From assembly GCF_009208585.1 (NCBI RefSeq), contig NZ_WFLN01000010.1:124001-188000 (forward strand): 64,000 bases of DNA, written 5' to 3'. The stretch comes from Fluviispira multicolorata. GTDB taxonomy: Bacteria > Bdellovibrionota_B > Oligoflexia > Silvanigrellales > Silvanigrellaceae. A program made the position numbers and the translations under genes. The notes under the pieces are model-generated. The model saw only the letters and a program-made list of their open reading frames with translations, did no database searches and was not told where the DNA came from. This document shows, piece by piece, positions 53,998 through 63,223 of this stretch; positions within the stretch are counted from its first letter, which is position 1, and each line of letters starts with the position of its first letter.

Positions 53998-55131
53998 ATG
54001 CTTGAATCTTATCAAAACATACCGCTTTTAAAAGATTTAAGTGAAACTCAACTTGAGAAACTTAAAGAAATTTCTACTGAACTTCGTTTAAAACCTGGGG
54101 AGATTTTCGTTAAAGAAGGTGAAGTCGAACAACGCTTTTTTATTATTATAGAGGGTAGAGTCGAAATTATAAAAAAAAATGGCTCGCGCTATTATCCCTT
54201 AGCACAGCTTGCAAAAGGAGAAATTGTTGGGGAAATGGTATTATTTGAAAATGCACCTCGATCTGCAAGTGCAAAAACCATAGAACCCTCTATTATATTA
54301 TGTTTTGATTTGGAAAAAGTAAGAAACAATCCAACATTTCTTGATGTATATGCCAAACTCACAACATTTTTTGGCGAAAAAATTTCAAGGAGATTGCGTT
54401 ATACAAATGAAGTCACTGTTGAGGTTCTTAAAGAACGCCTTGCAATAGGTAGTTTTGCTGTCAATATTATTGCAATTACAACTTTATATGCAATAAGTTT
54501 ACAAATACTACAAAAATTAAAAGAATACATGTCAAATTCAACGCTTGTAACAATTATTGTTCTTATGTCTTTTTGTTACTTTATAATTTCAATGATGATT
54601 AACAGTGGATACCCATTAAAAACATTTGGTTTGACATTTGAAAATTGGAAAAAAGTCTTACTAGAATCATTTATATATACAATTCCTTTTTTACTCATAA
54701 TTCTTTTAATAAAGCTCAGTATTATAACTTTTATAGATAAATTTCATAATCTAGCTCTATTTGACCCTATGGCAATCTTTAAAACCAGTACAGATGTCAG
54801 TTTAAAAGTTTATTTCGCAGCCCTCTTTGGATATATTGTTTTTGTCCCTATTCAAGAATTAATTGTGCGTAGTGGCATTCAATCAGCTTTGCAGAAATTC
54901 TTATCTGGCTCAAAAGCAAAAACAACGTGGATGGCGATTATACTATCAAATGTTTTATTTGCAGGCGGTCATTCTCATATTAGCCCCGGATTTGCACTTT
55001 CTGTTTTCATACCCGGTATCTTTTGGGGATGGCTCTATGCGAAGCAAAACTCACTTATAGGTGTAAGCTTTTCACATATTTTAATCGGTGTTTGGGGCGC
55101 TTTTATTATTGGCTTTGAAAACATCTTTTGA
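53998..55131 (+). CDS. Cyclic-nucleotide-binding domain fused to a CPBP (CAAX/Abi) membrane protease
   Basis: 377 residues. Residues 10-120 are a cNMP-binding beta-roll (LKPGEIFVKEGEVEQRFFIIIEG... with GEIVGEM and the RSASA phosphate loop). Residues 150-375 are multi-pass membrane with CPBP metalloprotease motifs: QELIVR at 286-291 (first Glu of EExxxR replaced by Gln), FAGGH at 321-325, FSH at 358-360. It probably links cAMP or c-di-GMP binding to intramembrane proteolysis. The last 51 bases overlap the convergent acyltransferase gene. Confidence 0.8.
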   Translation: MLESYQNIPLLKDLSETQLEKLKEISTELRLKPGEIFVKEGEVEQRFFIIIEGRVEIIKKNGSRYYPLAQLAKGEIVGEMVLFENAPRSASAKTIEPSIILCFDLEKVRNNPTFLDVYAKLTTFFGEKISRRLRYTNEVTVEVLKERLAIGSFAVNIIAITTLYAISLQILQKLKEYMSNSTLVTIIVLMSFCYFIISMMINSGYPLKTFGLTFENWKKVLLESFIYTIPFLLIILLIKLSIITFIDKFHNLALFDPMAIFKTSTDVSLKVYFAALFGYIVFVPIQELIVRSGIQSALQKFLSGSKAKTTWMAIILSNVLFAGGHSHISPGFALSVFIPGIFWGWLYAKQNSLIGVSFSHILIGVWGAFIIGFENIF

Positions 55132-55731
55132 TATTCTTCTATCACCAATTATTTTTGCAGGCACACCTGCCACAACAGCCCACTCTGGAACATCATGGGT
55201 CACAACGGCTCCCATGCCTACAATGCTGTAGCTCCCTATATTATTTCCATCTGTAACTCCCACATTTGAAGACAACCACACATCTTCACCAATATGTATA
55301 CCTTTAGAAATAACAGGTTGTTCCTTTATTAATCTATTAGGAGATGTTGCATGATTAAAAGCATAAATATAAACACCGCTGGCAATGCGTGTGTTTTTTC
55401 CAATAAAAACTCCTTTTGCACCACCATCAATTAAAACACCCGTATTTAAACTCACACCATCGCCAATTGTAATTGGGCCATGCAAAACAACATTTGCCGC
55501 AATTGTAACACGATTTCCGATAATAATATCTCTACCTATTTCGGCAAATATATGTGCATCTGGGGAAATAAAACAATCTTTTCCAATTTTAACAGTTTCT
55601 AATTCCATTAATTTCTTTTGCACTTCTTTTTGCCAAGCTTGAGCCCATTGCAGCTGTTTAGGCTTTAATGAGTAATAAATCCAAGGCATATATGAAAGTC
55701 TTTTCTTATGTTGTTCTATATATTTATCCAT
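55081..55731 (-). CDS. Hexapeptide-repeat acyltransferase
   Basis: 216 residues. Left-handed beta-helix built from hexapeptides (IGKDCF, IGRDII, IGNRVT, IGDGVS, IGKNTR, IGEDVW), with the active-site type segment IYAFNHATSPNR and the GAVVTHDVPEWAVVAGVPAK end seen in DapH/WbbJ-like sugar or amino-acid O/N-acyltransferases. A trimeric cytosolic enzyme using acyl-CoA. Substrate unknown. Confidence 0.88.
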   Translation of the reverse strand: MDKYIEQHKKRLSYMPWIYYSLKPKQLQWAQAWQKEVQKKLMELETVKIGKDCFISPDAHIFAEIGRDIIIGNRVTIAANVVLHGPITIGDGVSLNTGVLIDGGAKGVFIGKNTRIASGVYIYAFNHATSPNRLIKEQPVISKGIHIGEDVWLSSNVGVTDGNNIGSYSIVGMGAVVTHDVPEWAVVAGVPAKIIGDRRISKDVFKANNKSAPNTD

Positions 55732-55742
55732 TGGAAGTACAC

Positions 55743-56186
55743 CTATAAAGTCTTCAATTCAATTTTCTTGTAGCTTATCATAGTTCTGCGCGCATCAAAA
55801 AGACTCTTATAGCTTTCATATCGAATTCTCAGCTTTTCTGTTTCTGCCCTATAGTTAGCTATTTTTTCGAGCAAACCAATATATTCTTCGTCCGCTTCTG
55901 CTAAGCGCTTTAAGCGTGCTTCAGGCATTTTTTCTTGGGCTGCTTCTATTCTATTCATTATTTTTGCACGAATTGAAGTTCGCATAAGCTCATATCTTTC
56001 AGCTTCTTTTCTTTTTTCAACATATTCAAGACCAATTTTATTAGCCAAGTGAATAATTTCTTCGAGCCCCATTTCTTTTATTTGATTTGTGGGTTGCTGA
56101 TTGTTTATATTTTTTTGAATATTTTCGTCTGCCAAGTAAACTCCCAAAAAATCGCTCATTAACTCATTAGCACTACACTCAACCAA
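55743..56186 (-). CDS. Coiled-coil protein of unknown function
   Basis: 147 residues, almost all Glu/Lys/Arg/Ala-rich helix with heptad character (KRKEAERYELMRTSIRAK, AEADEEYIGLLEKIANYR). No enzyme motif or signal peptide. An in-frame ATG at 56159 is an alternative start. Twelve bases separate it from the acyltransferase gene. A cytosolic structural role is likely; I recognise no family. Confidence 0.6.
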   Translation of the reverse strand: MVECSANELMSDFLGVYLADENIQKNINNQQPTNQIKEMGLEEIIHLANKIGLEYVEKRKEAERYELMRTSIRAKIMNRIEAAQEKMPEARLKRLAEADEEYIGLLEKIANYRAETEKLRIRYESYKSLFDARRTMISYKKIELKTL

Positions 56187-56309
56187 ACATACCTACAAGA
56201 GCTTTCTTTGCAAGAAGCGCGGCTCAAAAACATTAACATTTGAATTTTTGAACCTGTTGAATTATACACAGTCAGATATCAATATAATAGTATTTAGATG
56301 AGGATATTT

Positions 56310-57443
56310 ATGAGAATTCAAGCTCTAGATAAAGTTCGTGGCATTATTTTGATAATAATGGCAATGGATCATGCAAAGGACATGATTGGAAAAAATCTTA
56401 ATTTTCAAGGAGAATTTTGGAAGGGGAGTTATCCAATATATGATAATCCAATATTATTTTTCACAAGATTAATTGCGCATATTTGCGCACCATCATTTGC
56501 ATTTATGATGGGATTAAGTATGATTCTCTTATGGAATACTCACAAATCAAAATGGGCTCATGAATCTAAAGTTTGGCAATATTTTTGTTCACGAGGATTA
56601 ATTTTAATTTTATTTGAAATTTTTATTTTTTCTCCAATATGGAGTTTTATATTTAAATCACCAACAATTAATTTTGGATTTGCTGTTATTGCAATGCTAG
56701 GATCACTCATGATCTTAAGTAGTTTTTTTATAAAGAGGCATTGGATAGTCATATTTATAGCAATGGTTTTAAGTATATTTTTACCTCCACTTATTGTTCA
56801 GACAGAATTACAAAAAAATGAAAACTATAATTTCTTTCTTAAAATGCTCTTTTTCCCAGACCGAATTAATTTTATATACCCAATTTTTCCTTGGTTTGGA
56901 GTGAGCCTCATGGGAGTTTTATTTGGAAAAATATTAATTAAAAAAGAAAAATTTGCTTTCTTATCACTCCTGCCTTTAGGTATTGTATTTATATCATTGT
57001 TTACAGTCACTCGGTTTTGGGGCGGAGTTTATTTTAACTCAAGAGACTTAAGATTTATAAATGATACACATTGGTGGAATATATTTAATATGGTCAAATA
57101 CCCGCCTTCTCTTTCTTACCTGCTTTTTACATTAGGAATTTTCTTCTTTCTCTTTTTTACAGTATATTCAATTGAAAAATATGGATCTAAAAAAATATTC
57201 CTTATTTCAACTATCTTAGAAATTGCAAATATTTATGGAAAATCTACTTTCTTTTTTTATGGGGTACATCTTATTTTGTATACTTTTATAGGAATAATTT
57301 TATGTGATGTACTAAAATGGAACTCTCTTTCAGATATTGCTTATGGCTGGATAATTATTCTTGCAATTCTATACCCTCTGTGTAAATGGTATAGAGAATT
57401 CAAAAAGAAACAAAATGAAAATTCACTTTGGCGCATGCTATAA
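56310..57443 (+). CDS. DUF1624/HGSNAT-like multi-pass acyltransferase
   Basis: About 377 residues from ATG 56310 (AGGA six bases upstream; an earlier ATG at 56298 lies before it). The first helix has LDKVRGIILIIMAMDHAKD, the family hallmark with the acceptor His, followed by nine to ten membrane segments. Related proteins move acetyl groups across a membrane onto sugars. Inner membrane. Substrate unknown. Confidence 0.75.
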   Translation: MRIQALDKVRGIILIIMAMDHAKDMIGKNLNFQGEFWKGSYPIYDNPILFFTRLIAHICAPSFAFMMGLSMILLWNTHKSKWAHESKVWQYFCSRGLILILFEIFIFSPIWSFIFKSPTINFGFAVIAMLGSLMILSSFFIKRHWIVIFIAMVLSIFLPPLIVQTELQKNENYNFFLKMLFFPDRINFIYPIFPWFGVSLMGVLFGKILIKKEKFAFLSLLPLGIVFISLFTVTRFWGGVYFNSRDLRFINDTHWWNIFNMVKYPPSLSYLLFTLGIFFFLFFTVYSIEKYGSKKIFLISTILEIANIYGKSTFFFYGVHLILYTFIGIILCDVLKWNSLSDIAYGWIIILAILYPLCKWYREFKKKQNENSLWRML

Positions 57444-57536
57444 ATTCACAAACCAACAAAAGCATGACACTCATTTCTATTATTAAATATTAAAATTACT
57501 ATATTAAGATATTAAATAAGTGAAAAGGGTTTTACT

Positions 57537-59762
57537 ATGTTTCATATCCCACAACTGATCATCGATCTTTCGGTCATGCTTGGGGTCGCTGCTGTCGTTA
57601 CCTATATTTTTAGAAAAATAAATCAACCCGTGGTTTTGGGATATATCGTTGCAGGTATTATTGTCGGGCCATACACTCACCCCTTTTTCTCCATCGTAGA
57701 TGTCTCATCCGTAAATACTTGGGCAGAACTCGGCGTTATTTTTCTTATGTTCTCACTTGGACTTGAGTTTAGTTTCAAACGTTTAGCTAAAGTTGGAGTT
57801 TCTGCTGGTGGAACAGCAATTATTCAAATTATTTTTATGCTTATAATAGGAATATTTGTTGCTAAATTAATTGGGCTGTCACACATGGATTCGCTTTTTC
57901 TTGGTTGTATGATTGCTATTTCATCAACAACTATAATTATAAAAGCTCTTGAAGAACTTGGCTTAAAAAATAAAAAATTTGTTGATCTTGTCTTTGGAAT
58001 TTTAATTGTAGAAGATTTAGCTGCAATATTAATGCTTGTTGCGTTAACAAATATTTCATTAACTTCCAGTGTAGGAGGTTTTGATCTTCTTCTCGCAGGT
58101 GGAAAACTAGTCGTTGTCATTGGAATATGGTTCTTAGTAGGAATTTTTATTGTTCCACGCTTTGTTAAAAAAGTAAGTCAACAAAAAAACAATGAAATGC
58201 TTGTGGTCGTGTCAATTGGACTTTGCTTAGGCCTAGTTGCACTTGCTTCATATTTTAATTACTCAGTTGCTTTAGGTGCTTTTATAATGGGTTCCATAAT
58301 TGCTGAGACTCCTGAATCTCATCAAATTGAGAATCTTATTCAACCTTTAAAAGATATTTTTGGTGCTGTCTTTTTTGTTTCAGTTGGGATGCTTCTTGAT
58401 CCACATGCAATTGTAAATAATATATCATCTATTTTAATAATTTCACTTGTAATTATTTTTGGTAAATTAATTTCTGTGACAATTGGGGCTATTATTACTG
58501 GACAAACATTACCAAATGCACTACAAACTGGATTTAGCATGGCACAAATTGGTGAATTTTCATTTATTATTGCTTCTCTTGGAATTAGTTTTAAAGTTAT
58601 AGATAATAAAATTTACCCAATTATCGTAACAGCATCCTTGATCACAACCTTTACCACTCCTTACTTTATCCGTTATTCTTCAAATACATCTCGTTATTTA
58701 GAAAAGAATATGCCTCTAAGTATTAGAAATAAATTAACTCGATATACGAGCTGGTTTCAAAGAATTACAGTCATAGAAGATAAACAAAAAAGTTTAAATA
58801 AAAAAACATTACAATGGTTATTAAATTTAATTGTCATTATTGCAATTTTTTTAATTATTTCTGACAAATTTTCACCATTTATTTATAATTATATTGAGAA
58901 CAAATTAATAGCAAATATTGTAGCATGGTTAGTTGCATTTTCAATTTCGTCTCCAAGTATTTGGGCTATGCTGAACATATTTAAAATCAAGTACAAAAGA
59001 AGCTTTAAAAATTTAATTGGTAAAGAAGTTATTTCTTTATTTGTAAGTAGAGCTTTAACCATTATATTTATTGGCATTCTCAGTTTAAAGTTTTACCCCT
59101 CACCCATCACTTTAGCTATAACATTAATCATCTCTATTCTGTTTTTAATTTTATTTCAAAATAAAATGCGCATATATTATAACTGGATTGAAAATCAATT
59201 TAGTTCTTCTTACAACACTCAAAATAGATCTAAGCCAAATATGCCTCCACTTTATGAACAGCTTGCTCCCTGGGATGCACACCTTGTTGAAGTCAAAGTT
59301 CCAATGAATTCATTTGTGATTGGAAGAAGCATTTTAGAACTTAATTTAAGAAAAAGATTTGGTATAACAATTGTAGCAATCGGTAGAGGAGAGCAAACAA
59401 TTGTTTCTCCAAATATTAAAGATATTATCTATCCTTGCGATACTTTACTTTGTTTTTCAACAGATCAAGAGATTGAAATATTTAAATCCGAACTTGAACT
59501 ATCTAATATAAATAATCCACTCACAGAAATTACACCTGAATATGAACTTAAAAGATTTTTTGTAAATAGAGGATCTTATATCAATGGATTGTCTATAAAA
59601 GATGCCGCAATAAGTGAGAGATTCAATTGTATTATTGTAGGTATTGAAAGAGATAATGATCGAATTAAAAATCCAAAATCAAGCCATATTTTAAAAGAAA
59701 ATGATATTTTATGGATTGTTGGTGAAATTAAAAAACTTGAATTATTTTCTAATAAAATATAA
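57537..59762 (+). CDS. KefB-type cation:proton antiporter with regulatory TrkA-C domains
   Basis: 741 residues. The N-terminal 400 residues are a CPA2 antiporter (MLGVAAVVTYIFRKINQPVVLGYIVAGIIVGP start and VEDLAAILMLV segment), with about twelve membrane helices. Additional hydrophobic helices follow, then two TrkA-C-like domains (WDAHLVEVKVPMNSFVIGRSI... near 575-650 and the FFVNRGSYINGLSIKDAAI... region to the end). A K+/H+ or Na+/H+ exchanger in the inner membrane, gated through the C-terminal domains. Confidence 0.9.
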   Translation: MFHIPQLIIDLSVMLGVAAVVTYIFRKINQPVVLGYIVAGIIVGPYTHPFFSIVDVSSVNTWAELGVIFLMFSLGLEFSFKRLAKVGVSAGGTAIIQIIFMLIIGIFVAKLIGLSHMDSLFLGCMIAISSTTIIIKALEELGLKNKKFVDLVFGILIVEDLAAILMLVALTNISLTSSVGGFDLLLAGGKLVVVIGIWFLVGIFIVPRFVKKVSQQKNNEMLVVVSIGLCLGLVALASYFNYSVALGAFIMGSIIAETPESHQIENLIQPLKDIFGAVFFVSVGMLLDPHAIVNNISSILIISLVIIFGKLISVTIGAIITGQTLPNALQTGFSMAQIGEFSFIIASLGISFKVIDNKIYPIIVTASLITTFTTPYFIRYSSNTSRYLEKNMPLSIRNKLTRYTSWFQRITVIEDKQKSLNKKTLQWLLNLIVIIAIFLIISDKFSPFIYNYIENKLIANIVAWLVAFSISSPSIWAMLNIFKIKYKRSFKNLIGKEVISLFVSRALTIIFIGILSLKFYPSPITLAITLIISILFLILFQNKMRIYYNWIENQFSSSYNTQNRSKPNMPPLYEQLAPWDAHLVEVKVPMNSFVIGRSILELNLRKRFGITIVAIGRGEQTIVSPNIKDIIYPCDTLLCFSTDQEIEIFKSELELSNINNPLTEITPEYELKRFFVNRGSYINGLSIKDAAISERFNCIIVGIERDNDRIKNPKSSHILKENDILWIVGEIKKLELFSNKI

Positions 59763-59772
59763 CTAAAATTAT

Positions 59773-60879
59773 TTAAAGTTTTATGCTCATTTCAAGCATT
59801 CTAAGCAATGCTTGTTTTGCTAATGAACGGGTTGGTTCGTGAACTTCAATGACATTCTTTGCTGTTCCTTTCGCTATCTCCTCAAGAGCCCAAGTTAAAT
59901 GTGGTAAATCTATTCGATTCATCGTGCCACACAAGCACATAAATGGATTTATACTAATAACTGATTTATCAGGATTTTCTTTTGCTATTCGATTGACTAA
60001 ATTAAGCTCTGTTCCTACAGCCCATTTACTGCCACTTGGACTGTTTGCAATTGTCTTTACAATAAAATCAGTGGAACCTGCAAAATCAGATTTATCGACA
60101 ACTTCCATTGAACATTCTGGATGTGAAATAATTTTATACTCAGGATCTTTTGCACGGATGAGATCAATTTGTTTTGCACTAAACATCATATGCACAGGAC
60201 AACATCCTTGCCAAAGCATCACTTGAGTCTGTTTAATATTTTCTTTTTCAAGACCACCAAAAGGTTTTTTAGGATTCCAAATATTCATATTATTAGGAGA
60301 GATACCAAGTTGCTTTGCTGTATTACGACCTAAATGCTGATCAGGATAAAAGAATAATATTTTTCTTTCTTTTAAAGCCCAAGAAACTATTTTATGAGCG
60401 TTGGAACTTGTACAAATCATACCACCCTTTTTTGCAACAAATGCTTTGAGTGCTGCTGTGGAGTTTATATAAGTAACAGGCATAATACTCTCATGACCTA
60501 CCACATCTATCAATTGCTCAAATGCTTCTTCAACATCATCCGCATCTGCCATATCCGCCATATCGCAGCCAGCACCTAAATCGGGCAAAACAATTGTCTG
60601 ATTGCCTCTTTTTAAAATGTCTGATCCTTCAGCCATAAAATGAACGCCACAGAAAACAATATAATCTGCATCTTTTTGACTTGCAGCATATTGAGCAAGT
60701 TGTAAAGAGTCTCCACGTATATCACTTAATTCGACAATTTCCGGTCTTTGATAATGGTGAGCAAGAATTACAAGTTTTTTACCAAAATGATCTCTAACAG
60801 ATTGAATACGTAAACGCATTTCTTCTATAGAAAGAGATGGATAAGGAGCTGGAAGTGGCATTTGGTAAGATATTGTCAT
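59773..60879 (-). CDS. nadA: Quinolinate synthase
   Basis: 368 residues. Condenses iminoaspartate with DHAP to quinolinate in NAD synthesis. Visible features: ILAHHYQRPE, the FCGVHFMAEG strand, the cluster cysteines in GAGCDMAD, WQGCCPVHMMF and NPFMCLCGTMN. AAGGA precedes the ATG. Cytosolic with a [4Fe-4S] cluster. Confidence 0.96.
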   Translation of the reverse strand: MTISYQMPLPAPYPSLSIEEMRLRIQSVRDHFGKKLVILAHHYQRPEIVELSDIRGDSLQLAQYAASQKDADYIVFCGVHFMAEGSDILKRGNQTIVLPDLGAGCDMADMADADDVEEAFEQLIDVVGHESIMPVTYINSTAALKAFVAKKGGMICTSSNAHKIVSWALKERKILFFYPDQHLGRNTAKQLGISPNNMNIWNPKKPFGGLEKENIKQTQVMLWQGCCPVHMMFSAKQIDLIRAKDPEYKIISHPECSMEVVDKSDFAGSTDFIVKTIANSPSGSKWAVGTELNLVNRIAKENPDKSVISINPFMCLCGTMNRIDLPHLTWALEEIAKGTAKNVIEVHEPTRSLAKQALLRMLEMSIKL

Positions 60880-61072
60880 TTGATTTATCCTTACAAAAAA
60901 TTAAATCCAAATCATATACAATTAATGACCTACGTCTTAAGAACATCTTTCACAACAAGTAAACTCAATTTTTTTATAAAATAATTTATGATATTTGACT
61001 CAAATAAAAAATAAGGTTTCAATGCCCTTTTAGATATCGAAATTTTACGAGTCAATGAATAAGGAGATTCTC

Positions 61073-61930
61073 ATGGTAAATTTAGCAAAAATAAAAACCA
61101 TTGGCATCATAGGAGCAGGACAAATGGGCAGTGGAATTGCTCAAATAGCTGCTCAAGCAGGATTTCAAACTCTATTATTTGATGTGAATAAGGAAGGATT
61201 ACAAAAAGCAATATTAGGAATTGAAAAAAGTCTATCAAAACTATTTGAAAAAGGAAAAATAGACGAACATCCTCCAGTGATTTTAGGAAGAATTAAAAAA
61301 GTTATTCAACTTTCAGATCTCGTTCAAGCTGATTTTGTAATAGAAGCAGTTAATGAAAATGAAGAATTAAAAAAAAGTATTTTTATTGAATTAGATAAAA
61401 TAATGCCTTCTCATGTTATTCTCGCAAGTAATACAAGCAGTCTTTCCGTAACACGCCTAGCTTCTGTCACACGAAGACCTGAATTATTTATTGGCATGCA
61501 TTTTATGAATCCCGTTCCTTTAATGTCTCTTGTAGAAATAATAAGAGGTCATGCAACTTCTAATGAAACCTACAATTTAACCAAAGAACTTTCAGCAAAA
61601 ATGAATAAAGTCAGTGTCTGTTCACAAGATTATCCGGGATTTATTATCAACAGAATACTCATGCCAATGATAAATGAAGCATTTTATACGCTTATGGAAG
61701 GCATTGCCAGCGCAGAAGATATTGATACTGGGATGAAACTTGGCACTAACCAGCCGATGGGTCCTCTCACTCTAGCCGATTTTATTGGCTTAGATACATG
61801 CTATGCTATTATAAAAATTTTGCATGATGGATTGGGTGATAATAAATATAGACCTTGCCCACTTCTTAAAAAATATGTTGATGCAGGCTACTTCGGCAAA
61901 AAATCAGGGCAAGGTGTATATAAATATTAA
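61073..61930 (+). CDS. 3-hydroxybutyryl-CoA dehydrogenase
   Basis: About 285 residues from ATG 61073, which has AAGGAG upstream. NAD-binding GIIGAGQMGSGIAQIAA start, FVIEAVNEN, catalytic His region FIGMHFMNPVP, and the LGTNQPMGPLTLADFIGLDT end. Oxidises or reduces short 3-hydroxyacyl-CoA; role in butanoyl or polyhydroxybutyrate metabolism. Ends two bases from the convergent MFS gene. Confidence 0.95.
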   Translation: MVNLAKIKTIGIIGAGQMGSGIAQIAAQAGFQTLLFDVNKEGLQKAILGIEKSLSKLFEKGKIDEHPPVILGRIKKVIQLSDLVQADFVIEAVNENEELKKSIFIELDKIMPSHVILASNTSSLSVTRLASVTRRPELFIGMHFMNPVPLMSLVEIIRGHATSNETYNLTKELSAKMNKVSVCSQDYPGFIINRILMPMINEAFYTLMEGIASAEDIDTGMKLGTNQPMGPLTLADFIGLDTCYAIIKILHDGLGDNKYRPCPLLKKYVDAGYFGKKSGQGVYKY

Positions 61931-61932
61931 AA

Positions 61933-63153
61933 TTAAACTCTAAGCTTGCTCAACCCTTTTTCTTTCTGCCCAGCAATACAAATAAAGGGGGCGATTAAAG
62001 ATATAATTGCAATTGATACAAATAAAAAACTTGATCCTAAATGAGTTAAAAGAAAGCCTCCCCAAATTGGCCCTAAAACACTTCCTAGATTTTTAAATGA
62101 TGCAGCCCCAAAATATGCCCCTCGCATATGAGGTGGGGCAAACGTATCAATTAATTCATTTGAAATTGGAAAAACAAGAATTTCACCAGAGGTGATAAGA
62201 ATCACAGATAGAATCAAAATAAATATTGAATTTAAATTGATCGTCAATGAAAGAAAACCGACTGCAAGCAGAGCAGAACCTAATATTAAACTTTTTAATA
62301 AGCCTATTTTTCTTGTTACTCTATATAAGGAGCCTTGTAAAAGAATAACTAATATACCATTTGTAGTTAGAAAGTATGAGTAATATTCAATACCATTCTT
62401 TACTTCTTGATTCATAATTTGCGGGAAAGTAGTTGTAATTTGATTATAACAGAAAATAATAAGAATGCAGCTTAAAATTAAATAAAGCATTTTTTTATCA
62501 TGAACAATAATTGAACATGACTCTTTAAAGCTATGTCTTTTTCCACTGAAAGTTGGGACACTATGAATATTTTTTTTCATTAGAATAAAAAAAACAGAAA
62601 AATAAATAATATATAAAAAACCTGCATATAAAAAGCTAATACCCACTCCATTTGAATTTAATAAAAGTCCAATCATTGGACCTATTGCTGCGCCAAAATT
62701 TAAGCTGAAATATCTTAATTGGAAAATCACTCCCTTTAGGGAAGGAGGAGCTAAATCACTTAAAAATGCCGTGGCGACAGGTTCATAAACTCCACTCGAT
62801 ATTCCAGAAAAGACGCAAAGAATTGTAAAAGTGAAAATTTTAATTTCCATATTTGCAATTTGAGTAGCTAAAAAGAAAGAAAATAGAATCAATGTAGAAG
62901 TAAAAACTGTGAGCAAAAGAATATTTTTTCTTCCCAATTTGTCTGACAAGTAACCGCCAATAAATGATGAACAGATGCCAGCAAGAGGTGCAGTACCTAT
63001 TATAATACCAATTTTTGTTGGGCTAAGATTGGTATTATTCGCTAAAAATATTGCAATAAAAGGAAGGGTCATAAAGGTTGACATTTTTTGTAGGAAAATT
63101 CCAACTAAAATGGAAGTAATAGATGGGCTTAATGAAAATATATATTTAAACAT
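61933..63153 (-). CDS. MFS transporter
   Basis: About 406 residues from ATG 63153 (AAAGG seven bases upstream; an ATG at 63174 lacks a site). Twelve hydrophobic segments, with the major-facilitator motif GYLSDKLGRKNILL between helices 2 and 3. It resembles drug-efflux or multidrug MFS proteins. Inner membrane. Substrate unknown. Confidence 0.9.
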   Translation of the reverse strand: MFKYIFSLSPSITSILVGIFLQKMSTFMTLPFIAIFLANNTNLSPTKIGIIIGTAPLAGICSSFIGGYLSDKLGRKNILLLTVFTSTLILFSFFLATQIANMEIKIFTFTILCVFSGISSGVYEPVATAFLSDLAPPSLKGVIFQLRYFSLNFGAAIGPMIGLLLNSNGVGISFLYAGFLYIIYFSVFFILMKKNIHSVPTFSGKRHSFKESCSIIVHDKKMLYLILSCILIIFCYNQITTTFPQIMNQEVKNGIEYYSYFLTTNGILVILLQGSLYRVTRKIGLLKSLILGSALLAVGFLSLTINLNSIFILILSVILITSGEILVFPISNELIDTFAPPHMRGAYFGAASFKNLGSVLGPIWGGFLLTHLGSSFLFVSIAIISLIAPFICIAGQKEKGLSKLRV

Positions 63154-63223
63154 AAAAAAACCTTTAATACACATAAGATTATTTTTATAGTTTATATATT
63201 AATATTATTCTGTCAATTTTTCA

